Source: Antarcticimicrobium sediminis (lineage in GTDB: Bacteria; Pseudomonadota; Alphaproteobacteria; Rhodobacterales; Rhodobacteraceae). From it: DNA of 64,000 nucleotides. Below the pieces are notes generated by a model. That model was not told the DNA's origin. It ran no database searches and saw nothing but the letters and a program-made list of their open reading frames with translations. Location of the stretch: positions 318,701 through 382,700 of the forward strand of contig NZ_SMFP01000001.1 of the NCBI RefSeq assembly GCF_004348975.1, in the 5' to 3' direction. Numbering within the stretch: position 1 is the first letter of the stretch; every line of letters begins with the position of its first letter. Below are positions 49,629-59,180 of the stretch, piece after piece. The translations under genes and the position numbers were made by a program.

Positions 49629-50137
49629 TTCGTCACCTCCATACGGGCGAAAGCCTTGTCCAGACGCTGCCAGTACAAATGGATCGACGACTTTTTAGGG
49701 CAGCGATCACCGAACCTCTTCGCGCCCAGGCTGGCCGCGCGCAGGGTCGACATCTGCCGGTGTGCATCGGTCAGAAACGACCGAACGGGGATATCGTGCC
49801 ACCAAGCCGGGCGGCGCCCGCTCGACCAGATCGGCAGATTGGTGATATCGGCCAAGGCCTGCGCGTTATGACGCGGCAGCTTGGCCACTTCGGACCGACC
49901 TGATGGACGTGGCAGATCGCAAGCCCAGTCCAGGTCGTCCGGCCAGACTGCGTCGAACCAGTCCAGAACGCGCTCGGAGGTTTCGGTGCGGCAGTCGCCG
50001 CCCCGTTTGAGACGCTTGAAGAAATCGCCCTTGCCCAGCACGCGCGCCGAGACCGCGTCGATGGTGATCAACTCGTAACCAGCCAGCGCATCGGCCAGCT
50101 GAACCAGGGCACGGGTCTGACGGGAGGAACCGGTCAT
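49625..50137 (-). CDS. Phage early protein of unknown function
   Basis: A 170-residue protein. The N-terminal half (ALVQLADALAGYELITIDAVSARVLGKGDFFKRLKRGGDCRTETSERVLDWFDAVWPDDLDW) has the look of a small DNA-binding helix bundle; the rest contains tryptophans and basic patches. ATGA overlap with the Ner-like gene. No family recognised. Confidence 0.6.
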   Translation of the reverse strand: MTGSSRQTRALVQLADALAGYELITIDAVSARVLGKGDFFKRLKRGGDCRTETSERVLDWFDAVWPDDLDWACDLPRPSGRSEVAKLPRHNAQALADITNLPIWSSGRRPAWWHDIPVRSFLTDAHRQMSTLRAASLGAKRFGDRCPKKSSIHLYWQRLDKAFARMEVTK

Positions 50138-50415
50138 CTTTCCGCGGCCCCCTTGAACTGGGCTGCATGCTCCGACAGACGCCTTGCATAGGCACCATCG
50201 ACGAAATCACGTCCTGCGGCATCGATCAGACGCTTAAGCAATGCTTTCCCGTTCGGCCCGCGCGACTGCCCAAAGGTGGCATTGCGTGCGACTGATGGTG
50301 TGACTCCGTTGCGGATGCACCAATCGTTGAAATTGTATCCGCTAGCTCGGAAGGCGCCGATGATCGCTTCGTGAAGGATCGCCCCCGGCTGGTACAAGTT
50401 GGGTTTTTCTGTCAT
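50134..50415 (-). CDS. Ner/Cro-like early regulator candidate
   Basis: A 93-residue protein, first gene of the leftward early operon and divergent from the repressor. GAILHEAIIGAFRASGYNFNDWCIRNGVTPSVARNATFGQSRGPNGKALLKRLIDAAGRDFV can be read as a helix-turn-helix. Its place is that of Ner in Mu: the early protein that turns down repressor and early transcription. It starts at ATG 50415, not the in-frame ATG at 50499, which would overlap the operators. The function is inferred from position. Confidence 0.65.
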   Translation of the reverse strand: MTEKPNLYQPGAILHEAIIGAFRASGYNFNDWCIRNGVTPSVARNATFGQSRGPNGKALLKRLIDAAGRDFVDGAYARRLSEHAAQFKGAAER

Positions 50416-50451
50416 TGTTTCGCTACGCTCGCTTACCTCTTGTGTAGCGAT

Positions 50452-50468
50452 AATGGAAAATATCCACC
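50452..50468 (-). promoter_or_regulatory. Repressor operator half-site set 2 / early promoter
   Basis: AATGGAA-AAT-ATCCACC is an imperfect copy of the perfect operator at 50477-50493, with centres 25 bp apart. It overlaps the early promoter spacer and -10 (TTGACT at 50479-50474, then CATTAT or CCATTA after 17-18 nt on the minus strand). Confidence 0.5.
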
Positions 50469-50476
50469 ATCTAGTC

Positions 50477-50493
50477 AATGGAAATATTCCATT
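50477..50493 (+). promoter_or_regulatory. Operator palindrome AATGGAA-ATA-TTCCATT
   Basis: A perfect 7-bp inverted repeat with 3-bp centre in the intergenic region between repressor and Ner-like gene. It overlaps the -35 (TTGACT, minus strand 50479-50474) of the early promoter, so repressor binding should shut early transcription. Typical size for a lambda-type HTH dimer site. Confidence 0.65.
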
Positions 50494-50510
50494 GCACACT
50501 TGGGCAACAC

Positions 50511-51215
50511 ATGTCGAAAATTCACAACAAAATCAAAGTGATTAGGGCGAACTCCGGTATGACGCAGGATGATTTTGCTTCGGCTCTCGGCGTGAAACCA
50601 TCGAAAGTGCGGGACATCGAATCGGGTCGACAACGGGTCAACGACGAGTTCCTGACCAAGCTAGTGGAAATATTCCCGGTCGACATGAACTGGCTGTTCT
50701 CAGGGCGATCCGACGACCTTGAAGCACCCTCCATCAGTCCAGCCGATGGAAACAAACCGTTGCCTGGTCAGGTGCGTATCAATAGTCAAGAGTACTCGAC
50801 CATCGGCGTTTTCGATGTCGATGCAGCGGCTGGAAACGGTATTATTCCAGTGTCAGAAGCTGCATCCGATATGATGGCCTTTACACGCTCATGGTTGATG
50901 CGCCATGGAGTTGTGGCAGATCTCGCTGGTTTGCTCAGAGTGCGGGGCGACAGCATGTCACCAACCATTCCGGACGGCGCCTATGTCCTAGTTGATTTCC
51001 GCGGCAAGGCTGACTGGTCTGTGCCAGGGATCTATATCGTCCGCTACAACGGAGCGATCGTAGTCAAACGCCTGCAACTGCCCATTCGCTCAAATGAAAA
51101 CTGGGTCGCAATGATCTCGGACAATGCAACCTATCCGCCAATCTTCATCCACGACCCTGACGACGTCGAATTCCAGCCCATTGCAAGGGTGCGCGGCGTG
51201 ATATCTAACGTCTGA
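50511..51215 (+). CDS. Phage repressor, HTH_3 plus S24 peptidase (LexA/CI-like)
   Basis: A 234-residue lysogeny repressor. A Cro/CI-type helix-turn-helix spans residues 7-60 (IRANSGMTQDDFASALGVKPSKVRDIESG). The S24 autoprotease domain has catalytic S148 (RGDSMSPTIPDG) and K186 (VVKRLQ), with a probable A-G cleavage site at residues 107-108 (DAAAGNG). RecA-stimulated self-cleavage would link induction to DNA damage, unlike Mu's c repressor. The start at ATG 50511 (MSKIHNK) is preferred; the frame opens a little upstream. It is the only phage gene seen on the plus strand. Confidence 0.95.
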   Translation: MSKIHNKIKVIRANSGMTQDDFASALGVKPSKVRDIESGRQRVNDEFLTKLVEIFPVDMNWLFSGRSDDLEAPSISPADGNKPLPGQVRINSQEYSTIGVFDVDAAAGNGIIPVSEAASDMMAFTRSWLMRHGVVADLAGLLRVRGDSMSPTIPDGAYVLVDFRGKADWSVPGIYIVRYNGAIVVKRLQLPIRSNENWVAMISDNATYPPIFIHDPDDVEFQPIARVRGVISNV

Positions 51216-51264
51216 TCGTCGAATTTAAACATAGGCGCGCACTTAGCTGTATACGCGTCATTGG

Positions 51265-51840
51265 TTACCTGCAAACAGAGTGAATTTCATCGAAGACATC
51301 CTGTACTTTCTTCAGGTTCGCTTCGATTTCAGAAGCCTTTGCGCCAACGTAATCGCGAGGCTCCACTAGTATTAGAATATCTACCCATTTCGAAGCCACG
51401 GTTTCCTTGCACTTCTCTAGCGTGTCGAAATCAGCCTGTCTCTGCCGCGTGACGAGCTCGCCCATCTCTTCGCCGTCGTGAACGAGAGACCACAGTGCAT
51501 CCTCAAGAAGCGGACGTAGATCGACGCATTCCCCGTCAATCCGCTCCCCATCGATGGCTCCTATCAGCACCATATCTCCAGAGATGTGCAGAAAGTCATT
51601 GCCACGCAGGACCGCGACAGCCCTCCTTGTCGTCGTCACCGTGGCATCGGCCCATTGGTCGAGAGCTGTAAGTGTGCCATCTTTCTGCCGCTCCAGGCGA
51701 ACAGGCAGCGCATGGCCATTTGCGATGCAGACCAAGTCGATCTGCTTGTTCAAGCGCTGTTCAATGGTTATTTCATCCGCCTGAGCGGACAGCGGTGCGG
51801 ACATGGAAAGTCCGACCAGGGCTGCGGCAAGAACCTTCAT
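51265..51840 (-). CDS. Secreted cargo protein between repressor and prophage end
   Basis: A 191-residue protein with a signal peptide (MKVLAAALVGLSMSAPLSAQA, cut near residue 21), then a charged domain with alternating acidic/basic stretches (DEITIEQRLNKQIDLVCIANGHALPVRLERQKDG...) and a C-terminal helical part. The GAGGAG Shine-Dalgarno stands before ATG 51840. It is convergent with the repressor, so probably expressed in the lysogen as a moron-like gene. No family recognised; three cysteines may form a disulphide. Confidence 0.7.
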   Translation of the reverse strand: MKVLAAALVGLSMSAPLSAQADEITIEQRLNKQIDLVCIANGHALPVRLERQKDGTLTALDQWADATVTTTRRAVAVLRGNDFLHISGDMVLIGAIDGERIDGECVDLRPLLEDALWSLVHDGEEMGELVTRQRQADFDTLEKCKETVASKWVDILILVEPRDYVGAKASEIEANLKKVQDVFDEIHSVCR

Positions 51841-52300
51841 CTTGGGCCTCTCCTCGTTACGCGATACCAATACGGCAACATTGGACGCGATCCCGGATCA
51901 TGACCGCAACCCCGAAAATCGTTGGCATGTTTGATTGATCGATACGCCCTGACCAAAAACATGATTATACTTTGTTATCTGACACTTAAGATGAACATGC
52001 CAATGGCATTTAGAACATGCCACTCCATTGGCATGTTCCGCGACGCGTTCACCTGAACCAGGTGCCAACATTAACCGCAGTTTGAAACCTCTAAAACACT
52101 GCGTTAAATAGGTTTTCACTCTTCTTGGCTACGACCACTGGCAACCCTCGTGGTTTACCGCCATGCCCCGGAAAAGCGGCCTATTTTATCCCCACTGCAA
52201 ATTTGCCACCGATGGCCCGCCGCTCCCTGCCATTCTTCCTAAGTCCCTGATTTTTGGCCGCATTCGTCATAGACCGTCCACCTCTTGGGTCTTCCGGTAT
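51841..52300. other. Prophage end region, no gene but repeated palindromic sites
   Basis: No convincing gene. Four copies of GGCATGTT or its complement AACATGCC lie at 51923-51930, 51994-52001, 52014-52021 and 52030-52037, with another partial TGGCATTT. They are likely binding sites (enhancer, repressor or transposase accessory, or the cargo gene's operators). A short frame crossing the sites (51898-52119) is not supported. Near 52193-52210 a half-copy of the terminal-repeat core is visible. Confidence 0.5.
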
Positions 52301-52327
52301 CCCTGCAATAATAGGTGTCAACTTACA
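52301..52327 (-). repeat. Prophage terminal inverted repeat, repressor-side end
   Basis: Read inward on the minus strand it begins TGTAAGTTGACACCTATTATT and contains TTGACACC-N6-TTGCAG. It matches the other end at 21 of 27 positions. The last phage base is 52327. Confidence 0.9.
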
Positions 52328-52332
52328 GCGAT
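52328..52332 (+). repeat. Prophage target-site duplication, right copy (gcgat)
   Basis: The five bases following the phage end, identical to 15317-15321. They encode part of yjbQ codons (cat-cgc, HR). Confidence 0.93.
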
Positions 52333-52778
52333 GTTCGAACAGGTAGATCCCCTGCCACGTGCCCAGCACCGGCAGCCCCCGCCACACCGGAATGCTCAGG
52401 CTGACCGGCAGCAGCGCCGCCTTGATATGGGCGGGCATGTCATCGGGCCCCTCATAGGTATGGCGCAGATAGGACATCGAGGGATCGGTGGAGGGCGGCA
52501 CCAGCCGGGCAAAGAACGCCGTCAGATCGCCCTGCACCTCGGGATCGGCATTCTCCTGTATCAGCAGCGAGCAGGAGGTATGGCGCACGAACAGGGTCAA
52601 CAGCCCCTCGGACTGACCGCTGTCCGCGACCCAGCGCATGACCTTTTCGGTGAACTCATAAAGCCCCGGACCGGAGGTGGTGAGATGAAATTCGTTCTGC
52701 GCCATGGGGCCAGTCAAACCCGGCGCGGCGACGGTGGCAAGACCCTGCGGCCCCTGCCCCGTCCCGCCCCCAATCCGA

Positions 52779-53216
52779 TCACAGACCGGGACGCCACAGG
52801 ATCGCGTTGAACCGGTTGTCATAACAATATTGCTGCGCCATCGCCGCGCTCAGATTATCGCCGGCCCGCCGCATGGTCAGCGCATATCCGGTCGAGGTAT
52901 CGGCCCCGGCGGGGGGCGCAAGCGCGAACTGCACCGCCTTGCGTCCGGGGCGCACTGTGGAGGGTCCGAGCGGGTGCCAGATATAGATCCGCTGCGCCGC
53001 CGCGACCCCCAGCACCGAGATCGCATAGTCCCCAACACCGCACCAATAGTCCTGCGCGCCCGAGCCGACCCGGCCCACCACCTCGTAGACGCCGCCGCCC
53101 AGATCCTGCACCTCGTGCCCGTTCAGCGCGCGCCACGCCAAGGCCGCGCCCGGCAGGGCGATCAGACCTGCCGCCAGAGCCGTGATGGCGCGGCGTCTGA
53201 TCTCACCCCCGCTCAT
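52779..53216 (-). CDS. Secreted protein with DYWCG motif, paralogue 2
   Basis: A 145-residue protein with a twin-arginine-like or Sec-like signal (EIRRRAITALAAGLIALPGAALA) and a domain sharing with its upstream neighbour: DYWCGVGDYAISVLG...RIYIWHPLGPST...KAVQFALAP...GDNLSAAMAQQYC. Unknown function, two conserved cysteines may form a disulphide. Its ATG at 53216 overlaps the neighbour's stop as ATGA. Confidence 0.75.
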   Translation of the reverse strand: MSGGEIRRRAITALAAGLIALPGAALAWRALNGHEVQDLGGGVYEVVGRVGSGAQDYWCGVGDYAISVLGVAAAQRIYIWHPLGPSTVRPGRKAVQFALAPPAGADTSTGYALTMRRAGDNLSAAMAQQYCYDNRFNAILWRPGL

Positions 53217-53626
53217 TCCTGAACCGGGGGCTGATTGCAAAAGCTCAGCGCGTGGGCCACCGTCATGTTGTCACCCGGCTTCATCATGTTCAGCATAAAG
53301 ACCGGATCGAGCGGCTGCACACCGGCCACCTCGGGCTGGACGGTGAACTGCACCGCCGTGCGCCGCTGGGTGGTCACGCTGGGCCCGCGCCCGCGCGCGA
53401 TATATATCCGCGCGATCCACGGCATCCCCAGCGCCCGCTGGGCGTAATCCGCAGCCCCGCACCAATAGTCGTCGGCGGGCGCGGCACTGGGGGCGATCAC
53501 CTCGAACACGGCGGCATCGACCGGATTGACGTGCATGTTGCGCCGGGCATTGAACGCCTCGGCCGGGATAGGCAGGGCAAGAAGCAAAGCCGCCAGCGCC
53601 GCCGGAACAGGGGAAATCGGTTTCAT
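53213..53626 (-). CDS. Secreted protein with DYWCG motif, paralogue 1
   Basis: A 137-residue protein with a Sec signal peptide (ISPVPAALAALLLALPIPAEAFNA) and the shared motif set DYWCGAADYAQRALG...RIYIARGRGPSV...TAVQFTVQP...GDNMTVAHALSFC. Clearly paralogous to the next gene, so a tandem duplication. Start 53626 (MKPISPVP) is preferred because it gives a proper signal peptide; the frame is open further upstream but without one. Confidence 0.75.
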   Translation of the reverse strand: MKPISPVPAALAALLLALPIPAEAFNARRNMHVNPVDAAVFEVIAPSAAPADDYWCGAADYAQRALGMPWIARIYIARGRGPSVTTQRRTAVQFTVQPEVAGVQPLDPVFMLNMMKPGDNMTVAHALSFCNQPPVQE

Positions 53627-53888
53627 AGGCAAGGCCCTTCGGGGTTCAGGAGACACAGCGAGTTTAGCCTGCGCAGCCGCCCGAGAATAGGGGGGATCCG
53701 GTCGCAGGGGATGGCCCGCGAAAACCCGCTCGGCCGGATCTCTGGGCCGGATCGCTCGCTGCAAAACAAAACCGCCAGGTCCCCGCATCCTCCATCCTCA
53801 ACGTCATGCCCGTTCAGAGGGCCCCGGAGGATCGGCTCAGCAGCGCTGAACATCGTCGCCAAACACTGGCCGAAAACGTGTCACCATG

Positions 53889-53915
53889 AAAAAAGGCGCC
53901 CCGCGGGGCGCCTTT
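53889..53915 (-). terminator. rpoD terminator
   Basis: On the minus strand a GGCGCCCCG/CGGGGCGCC hairpin (18-base perfect palindrome) is followed by TTTTTTC, 10 nt past the rpoD stop codon. Very strong intrinsic terminator. Confidence 0.88.
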
Positions 53916-53921
53916 CAAACC

Positions 53922-55907
<1,986 letters not shown>

Positions 55908-56077
55908 TCAATGCTCCTGCAGGGGCTTGGGGCGATTCGGTCGAGTTCGAATCACTGGAACGATCTGGTGATTCGGTCACCCGTTCGTCCGATTGTCCAC
56001 CTCTATACGTTACAAAAGGCCGCCTCAACGGCCCGTTTTCACAGAACCTCACCGATTCGGGGATCTTGGGCCACAAC

Positions 56078-58060
56078 TCAGCCGCGCGATCTGCCCCCCT
56101 TGGTGAAGTCGATATTGTCGAAAACCTTGTCGCGGTATTCAACATCAGATTTGTCCAGCGCCAAGCCGTTCTTGGCGACAACCGCCCCACTACTCCCATT
56201 ATCCAATTCGATCCGATAGGATCTTGATCGTGCCTCCGCCGCCTGTCCCAGACGCCATGTCACCGCCTCGTCGGCCAGCCCGGTTATCTCCTCCTCGGCC
56301 TCGGCCACCTCGGCATACAGCCCGCGCCGCGTCTCGATCTTGGCAAGCTCCTCGGTCAGGGTCATCCGGGCCAAGGCGGTATCGCCGGGCTTGCGCATAC
56401 AGGGGCTGATTGCCACATGGCGCAAGCGATAGAGGTTTTCAAGGGCATCCGGCCCCGCCGCCGCCGCAATAGCCGCGCGAAGATCGTCCGGCGCGCGGTC
56501 CGCATGACGCAGGATCACATCGCGCAACAGCGCGTGGTCGCGATCAGTACAGGCCATCGCCTCGAGTCGGTATTCAAACTCCAGGATCAGCTCTGGCGCA
56601 GAAATCACCGTGGCCAGAATCACCGCCACGCGCATATGGGTCTCAGCCGCATCCCCTGCCGCCGCCAACAGCGAAGATTTGGCGCTGTCCGAGGCCGGCA
56701 GGGGCGCGGGTTTGCCACCGCGCCAAGGCTTTTTTGCCCCCCAGTTGCCACCGGTTGCCGGGCGCGGCTGTTTCTTCGGGCGAAACAGATCCCAGCGCAA
56801 ATCCTTGATCGCCTGCCCGTAATGGCTACGAATCGAGGGGTCGCGAATCGCCTTGATCCGCTCGCGCAGGGTCTTGTCGAGCGCCGCCTTGCGCTCCGGG
56901 CTGTCAAACGAGCGTCCCTCGGTTTCGCGTTGCCACAGCAGCTGCACCATCGGCTGCGCCTGATCCAGCACCGCCTGCACCGCCTTGGCCCCCTCAGACC
57001 GCAACAGATCGTCCGGGTCCTTCCCTTCGGGCATCAGCGCAAAACGCAGCGACTTGCCCGCCTCCAGCAGCGGCAACGCCAGATCAATCAGCCGCATTGC
57101 CGCGCCCAGCCCCGCCTTGTCGCCATCCAGCGCGATGACCGGCTCGTCGGAAATCCGCCACAACAATTGCAACTGCGTCTCGGTGATCGCGGTGCCCAGC
57201 GGCGCCACGGCGGCCTCGAACCCGGCCTCGACCAGCGCGATCACGTCCATATAGCCTTCGGCCACCACCAGCGGCTGGCCCTTGCCCGCCGCCGCCCGCG
57301 CCGGGCCATGGTTGAACAGGGACCGGCCCTTGTCGAACAGCTCGGTCTCCGGGCTGTTGAGGTATTTCGCATTATCACTCGGGTCCAGCGCCCGACCGCC
57401 AAAGGCCATCGCCCGACCGCGCGCATCGCGGATCGGGAACATGATCCGGTGGCGGAAGGTGTCGTAGGGCTTGCCGCCCTTGTTGGAGGGTTTCGCCAAC
57501 CCGGCCGCGATGATCAGATCCTCGCCCACGCCCTTGCCGCGCAGGTGATCCCACAGGTTCTGCCAGCCCGCCGGGGCAAGCCCGATCTCCCAGCGCTCAA
57601 GCGCCGCCTCTGTCAGCCCCCGGCGCGCCAGATAGGCGCGCGGCTCGGCCCCTGCCCCAGTCTTGAGCTGCAGCCGAAAGAACTGCGCCGCCTGTTCCAT
57701 CACCTCGACCAACTGGCCACGCCGGTCGGCTTTCTGCTGCGCCCCGGGGTCGCGGGCGGGCATCTCCATCCCGGCCTCGCGGGCAAGGATTTCCACCGCC
57801 TCCATAAAGGACACGTTTTCGGTCTCTTTCACAAAGCCGATGGCGTCACCCTTGGCCTGACAGCCAAAGCAGTAATAAAACCCCTTGCGATCATCGACAT
57901 GAAAGCTGGCGCTCTTTTCCTGATGAAACGGGCACGGCGCCCACATGTCGCCCTTGGCCTGATTCGACTTGCGCGTGTCCCACATCACCTTGCGGCCGAC
58001 CACCTGCGTAAGCGAGATGCGGGTGCGCAATTCGTCAAGGAATCCGGGGGGCAGTGACAT
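56078..58060 (-). CDS. dnaG: DNA primase
   Basis: A 660-residue primase that lays RNA primers at the replication fork. The CHC2 zinc finger has C43, H46, C64, C67 (CPFHQEKSASFHVDDRKGFYYCFGCQAKGD). The TOPRIM/catalytic core follows (VVAEGYMDVIALVEAGFEAAVAPLGTAITETQLQLLWRISDEPVIALDGDKAG), and a C-terminal helicase-binding domain ends the chain. The 170 bp between dnaG and rpoD probably hold a further rpoD promoter. Confidence 0.97.
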   Translation of the reverse strand: MSLPPGFLDELRTRISLTQVVGRKVMWDTRKSNQAKGDMWAPCPFHQEKSASFHVDDRKGFYYCFGCQAKGDAIGFVKETENVSFMEAVEILAREAGMEMPARDPGAQQKADRRGQLVEVMEQAAQFFRLQLKTGAGAEPRAYLARRGLTEAALERWEIGLAPAGWQNLWDHLRGKGVGEDLIIAAGLAKPSNKGGKPYDTFRHRIMFPIRDARGRAMAFGGRALDPSDNAKYLNSPETELFDKGRSLFNHGPARAAAGKGQPLVVAEGYMDVIALVEAGFEAAVAPLGTAITETQLQLLWRISDEPVIALDGDKAGLGAAMRLIDLALPLLEAGKSLRFALMPEGKDPDDLLRSEGAKAVQAVLDQAQPMVQLLWQRETEGRSFDSPERKAALDKTLRERIKAIRDPSIRSHYGQAIKDLRWDLFRPKKQPRPATGGNWGAKKPWRGGKPAPLPASDSAKSSLLAAAGDAAETHMRVAVILATVISAPELILEFEYRLEAMACTDRDHALLRDVILRHADRAPDDLRAAIAAAAGPDALENLYRLRHVAISPCMRKPGDTALARMTLTEELAKIETRRGLYAEVAEAEEEITGLADEAVTWRLGQAAEARSRSYRIELDNGSSGAVVAKNGLALDKSDVEYRDKVFDNIDFTKGGRSRG

Positions 58061-58258
58061 GGGTCGAATTATCCTCGCATTAAGGATGGCTGTCCAGAGC
58101 CAGACGTCGCCATCTGGGCGTCAAGCCGCACAAGGCCCGCGGTCCGGTCGGTGCCTCGCCCAGCCGCTACAGGGGGCGGGGCAACAGAAGGCGTCGGCGA
58201 TCACGCGCCCCCCTGTTCTGCACGCATCTGTTACGCGCGCCAGCCCGCGCGATCGCGC

Positions 58259-58597
58259 TTAGTCCTGCATCGCCTTGAGCATGTCCTGACGCTGATCCCA
58301 GGTTTGCAGGCATTGCTGCTCCCACAGGGCGCCGAAATCATTCTCTTTCAGATCGCGTTTCTTCATCTGGAACACATAGTCGACCATCTGCGGAATCGCG
58401 GCATTATAGTTGTCCGGCCAAGTTGGCTCGCTCGCGGCGATATGCTCGGCCACCTTGGTCTTTGCCACCCGGTCCAGCCGCGCCTTTTGCACCGCCGCCA
58501 TCACCTGCCCCTCATAGCGGCAGGCCTCCTGCTTGTCCTCGGCGGCAAATGCGGGCGTGGCCAGAAGGGCGGCAGCAAGGGTCAGGCGGATCAACAT
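58259..58597 (-). CDS. Small secreted protein of unknown function
   Basis: A 112-residue protein with a Sec signal (LIRLTLAAALLATPAFA, cut near residue 18) and a helical, charged mature part with two cysteines (QEACRYEG...LWEQQCLQTW). A typical small periplasmic protein. Start 58597 gives the proper signal; an earlier in-frame ATG is not needed. No family recognised. Confidence 0.68.
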   Translation of the reverse strand: MLIRLTLAAALLATPAFAAEDKQEACRYEGQVMAAVQKARLDRVAKTKVAEHIAASEPTWPDNYNAAIPQMVDYVFQMKKRDLKENDFGALWEQQCLQTWDQRQDMLKAMQD

Positions 58598-58634
58598 CGG
58601 GCAGCTCCAGAAGCGAGTCTCATTTGCCCCCACC

Positions 58635-59180
58635 CTACCCGCGCGCGGCGACCGCTTCCATCGCCGTTTTCAAATCGTGAACCAGTGTCGCCGCCATCGA
58701 GCGGAACACCAGGATCAGAAAGGCGCGCTCGCCCACCCGTGTGATCGAACCCGCCATATGCTGCACCTGGCTGCGCACCGTATGGCCGCGCTTGAACACC
58801 TGCGCGCGTAGATCGACAGGCACCAGCCGCGCCAGCACCGCCTCGGCCCCCGCCCCCTCCAGCCGCACCGCCGCCCAGCCATCGCTCTGATCACTCAACG
58901 CCGCATGCTCGCACAGCGCCGGATCGGGCACAGGCCCCAGCAACAGCGCCTGATCGCGCCCGGCCCAGATCGCCCGCGCGCCCACCTTGCCGGTCGCGCG
59001 GTTGGGGGCCGGAAATGCCATGCCATGCGCTGCTTTCAACGCCTCTGACAGCGCCGTTTCCCGACCGCGATAGGGCAGCAGCGCGGTGATCACGCCCAAA
59101 TCTTCCTCGCGTGCCATGACCGATCCGATCACCAGCGGCAGCGCCCCGGCACAGGGGGAATTTGCTCTCAGCTCAGCCAC
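58635..59180 (-). CDS. soxG: Sarcosine oxidase gamma subunit
   Basis: A 181-residue GcvT-related gamma chain of heterotetrameric sarcosine oxidase: PYRGRETALSEALKAAHGMAFPAPNRATGKVGARAIWAGRDQALLLGP, then DQSDGWAAVRLEGAGAEAVLARLVPVDLR and VFKRGHTVRSQVQHMAGSITRVGERAFLILVFRSMAATLVHDL. Start overlaps the soxA stop by 8 bp. Last gene of the soxBDAG order. Confidence 0.9.
   Translation of the reverse strand: MAELRANSPCAGALPLVIGSVMAREEDLGVITALLPYRGRETALSEALKAAHGMAFPAPNRATGKVGARAIWAGRDQALLLGPVPDPALCEHAALSDQSDGWAAVRLEGAGAEAVLARLVPVDLRAQVFKRGHTVRSQVQHMAGSITRVGERAFLILVFRSMAATLVHDLKTAMEAVAARG

Larger units (their letters stand above)
15322..52327. mobile_element. Mu-like transposable prophage, 37,006 bp
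   Basis: Both ends start 5'-TGTA (inward) and share an imperfect 27-bp inverted repeat (21 of 27 identical), flanked by a 5-bp duplication gcgat, inside yjbQ. Content runs right to left: repressor, Ner-like, MuA-like transposase, MuB-like ATPase, GemA, DUF3164, Mor-like activator, lysis genes, Mu-type terminase/portal/head genes, then a non-contractile tail set and tail fibre. All essential modules look intact, so it may be inducible. Overall it resembles Rhodobacter-type transposable siphoviruses such as RcapMu. Confidence 0.95.
52181..52705 (-). pseudogene. yjbQ: yjbQ 5' part, now fused to phage end sequence
   Basis: The YjbQ (UPF0047) family protein is assigned to a thiamine-phosphate-synthase-like or related activity and is usually about 140 residues. 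Codons 1-126 are intact to ...GTWQGIYLFEHR, including HTSCSLLIQENAD. Then the prophage end intervenes; the frame runs on into phage sequence for 48 residues (CKLTPIIAGIPEDP...) and stops at 52183. The native 13-residue C-terminus lies at 15275-15316. Host bases end at 52328. Start ATG 52705 fits the family length. Confidence 0.9.

Noticed and set aside
51898-52119. A 73-codon minus-strand frame near the phage end
   Set aside because: It is built from the repeated GGCATGTT sites, without a good ribosome binding site or recognisable domain.
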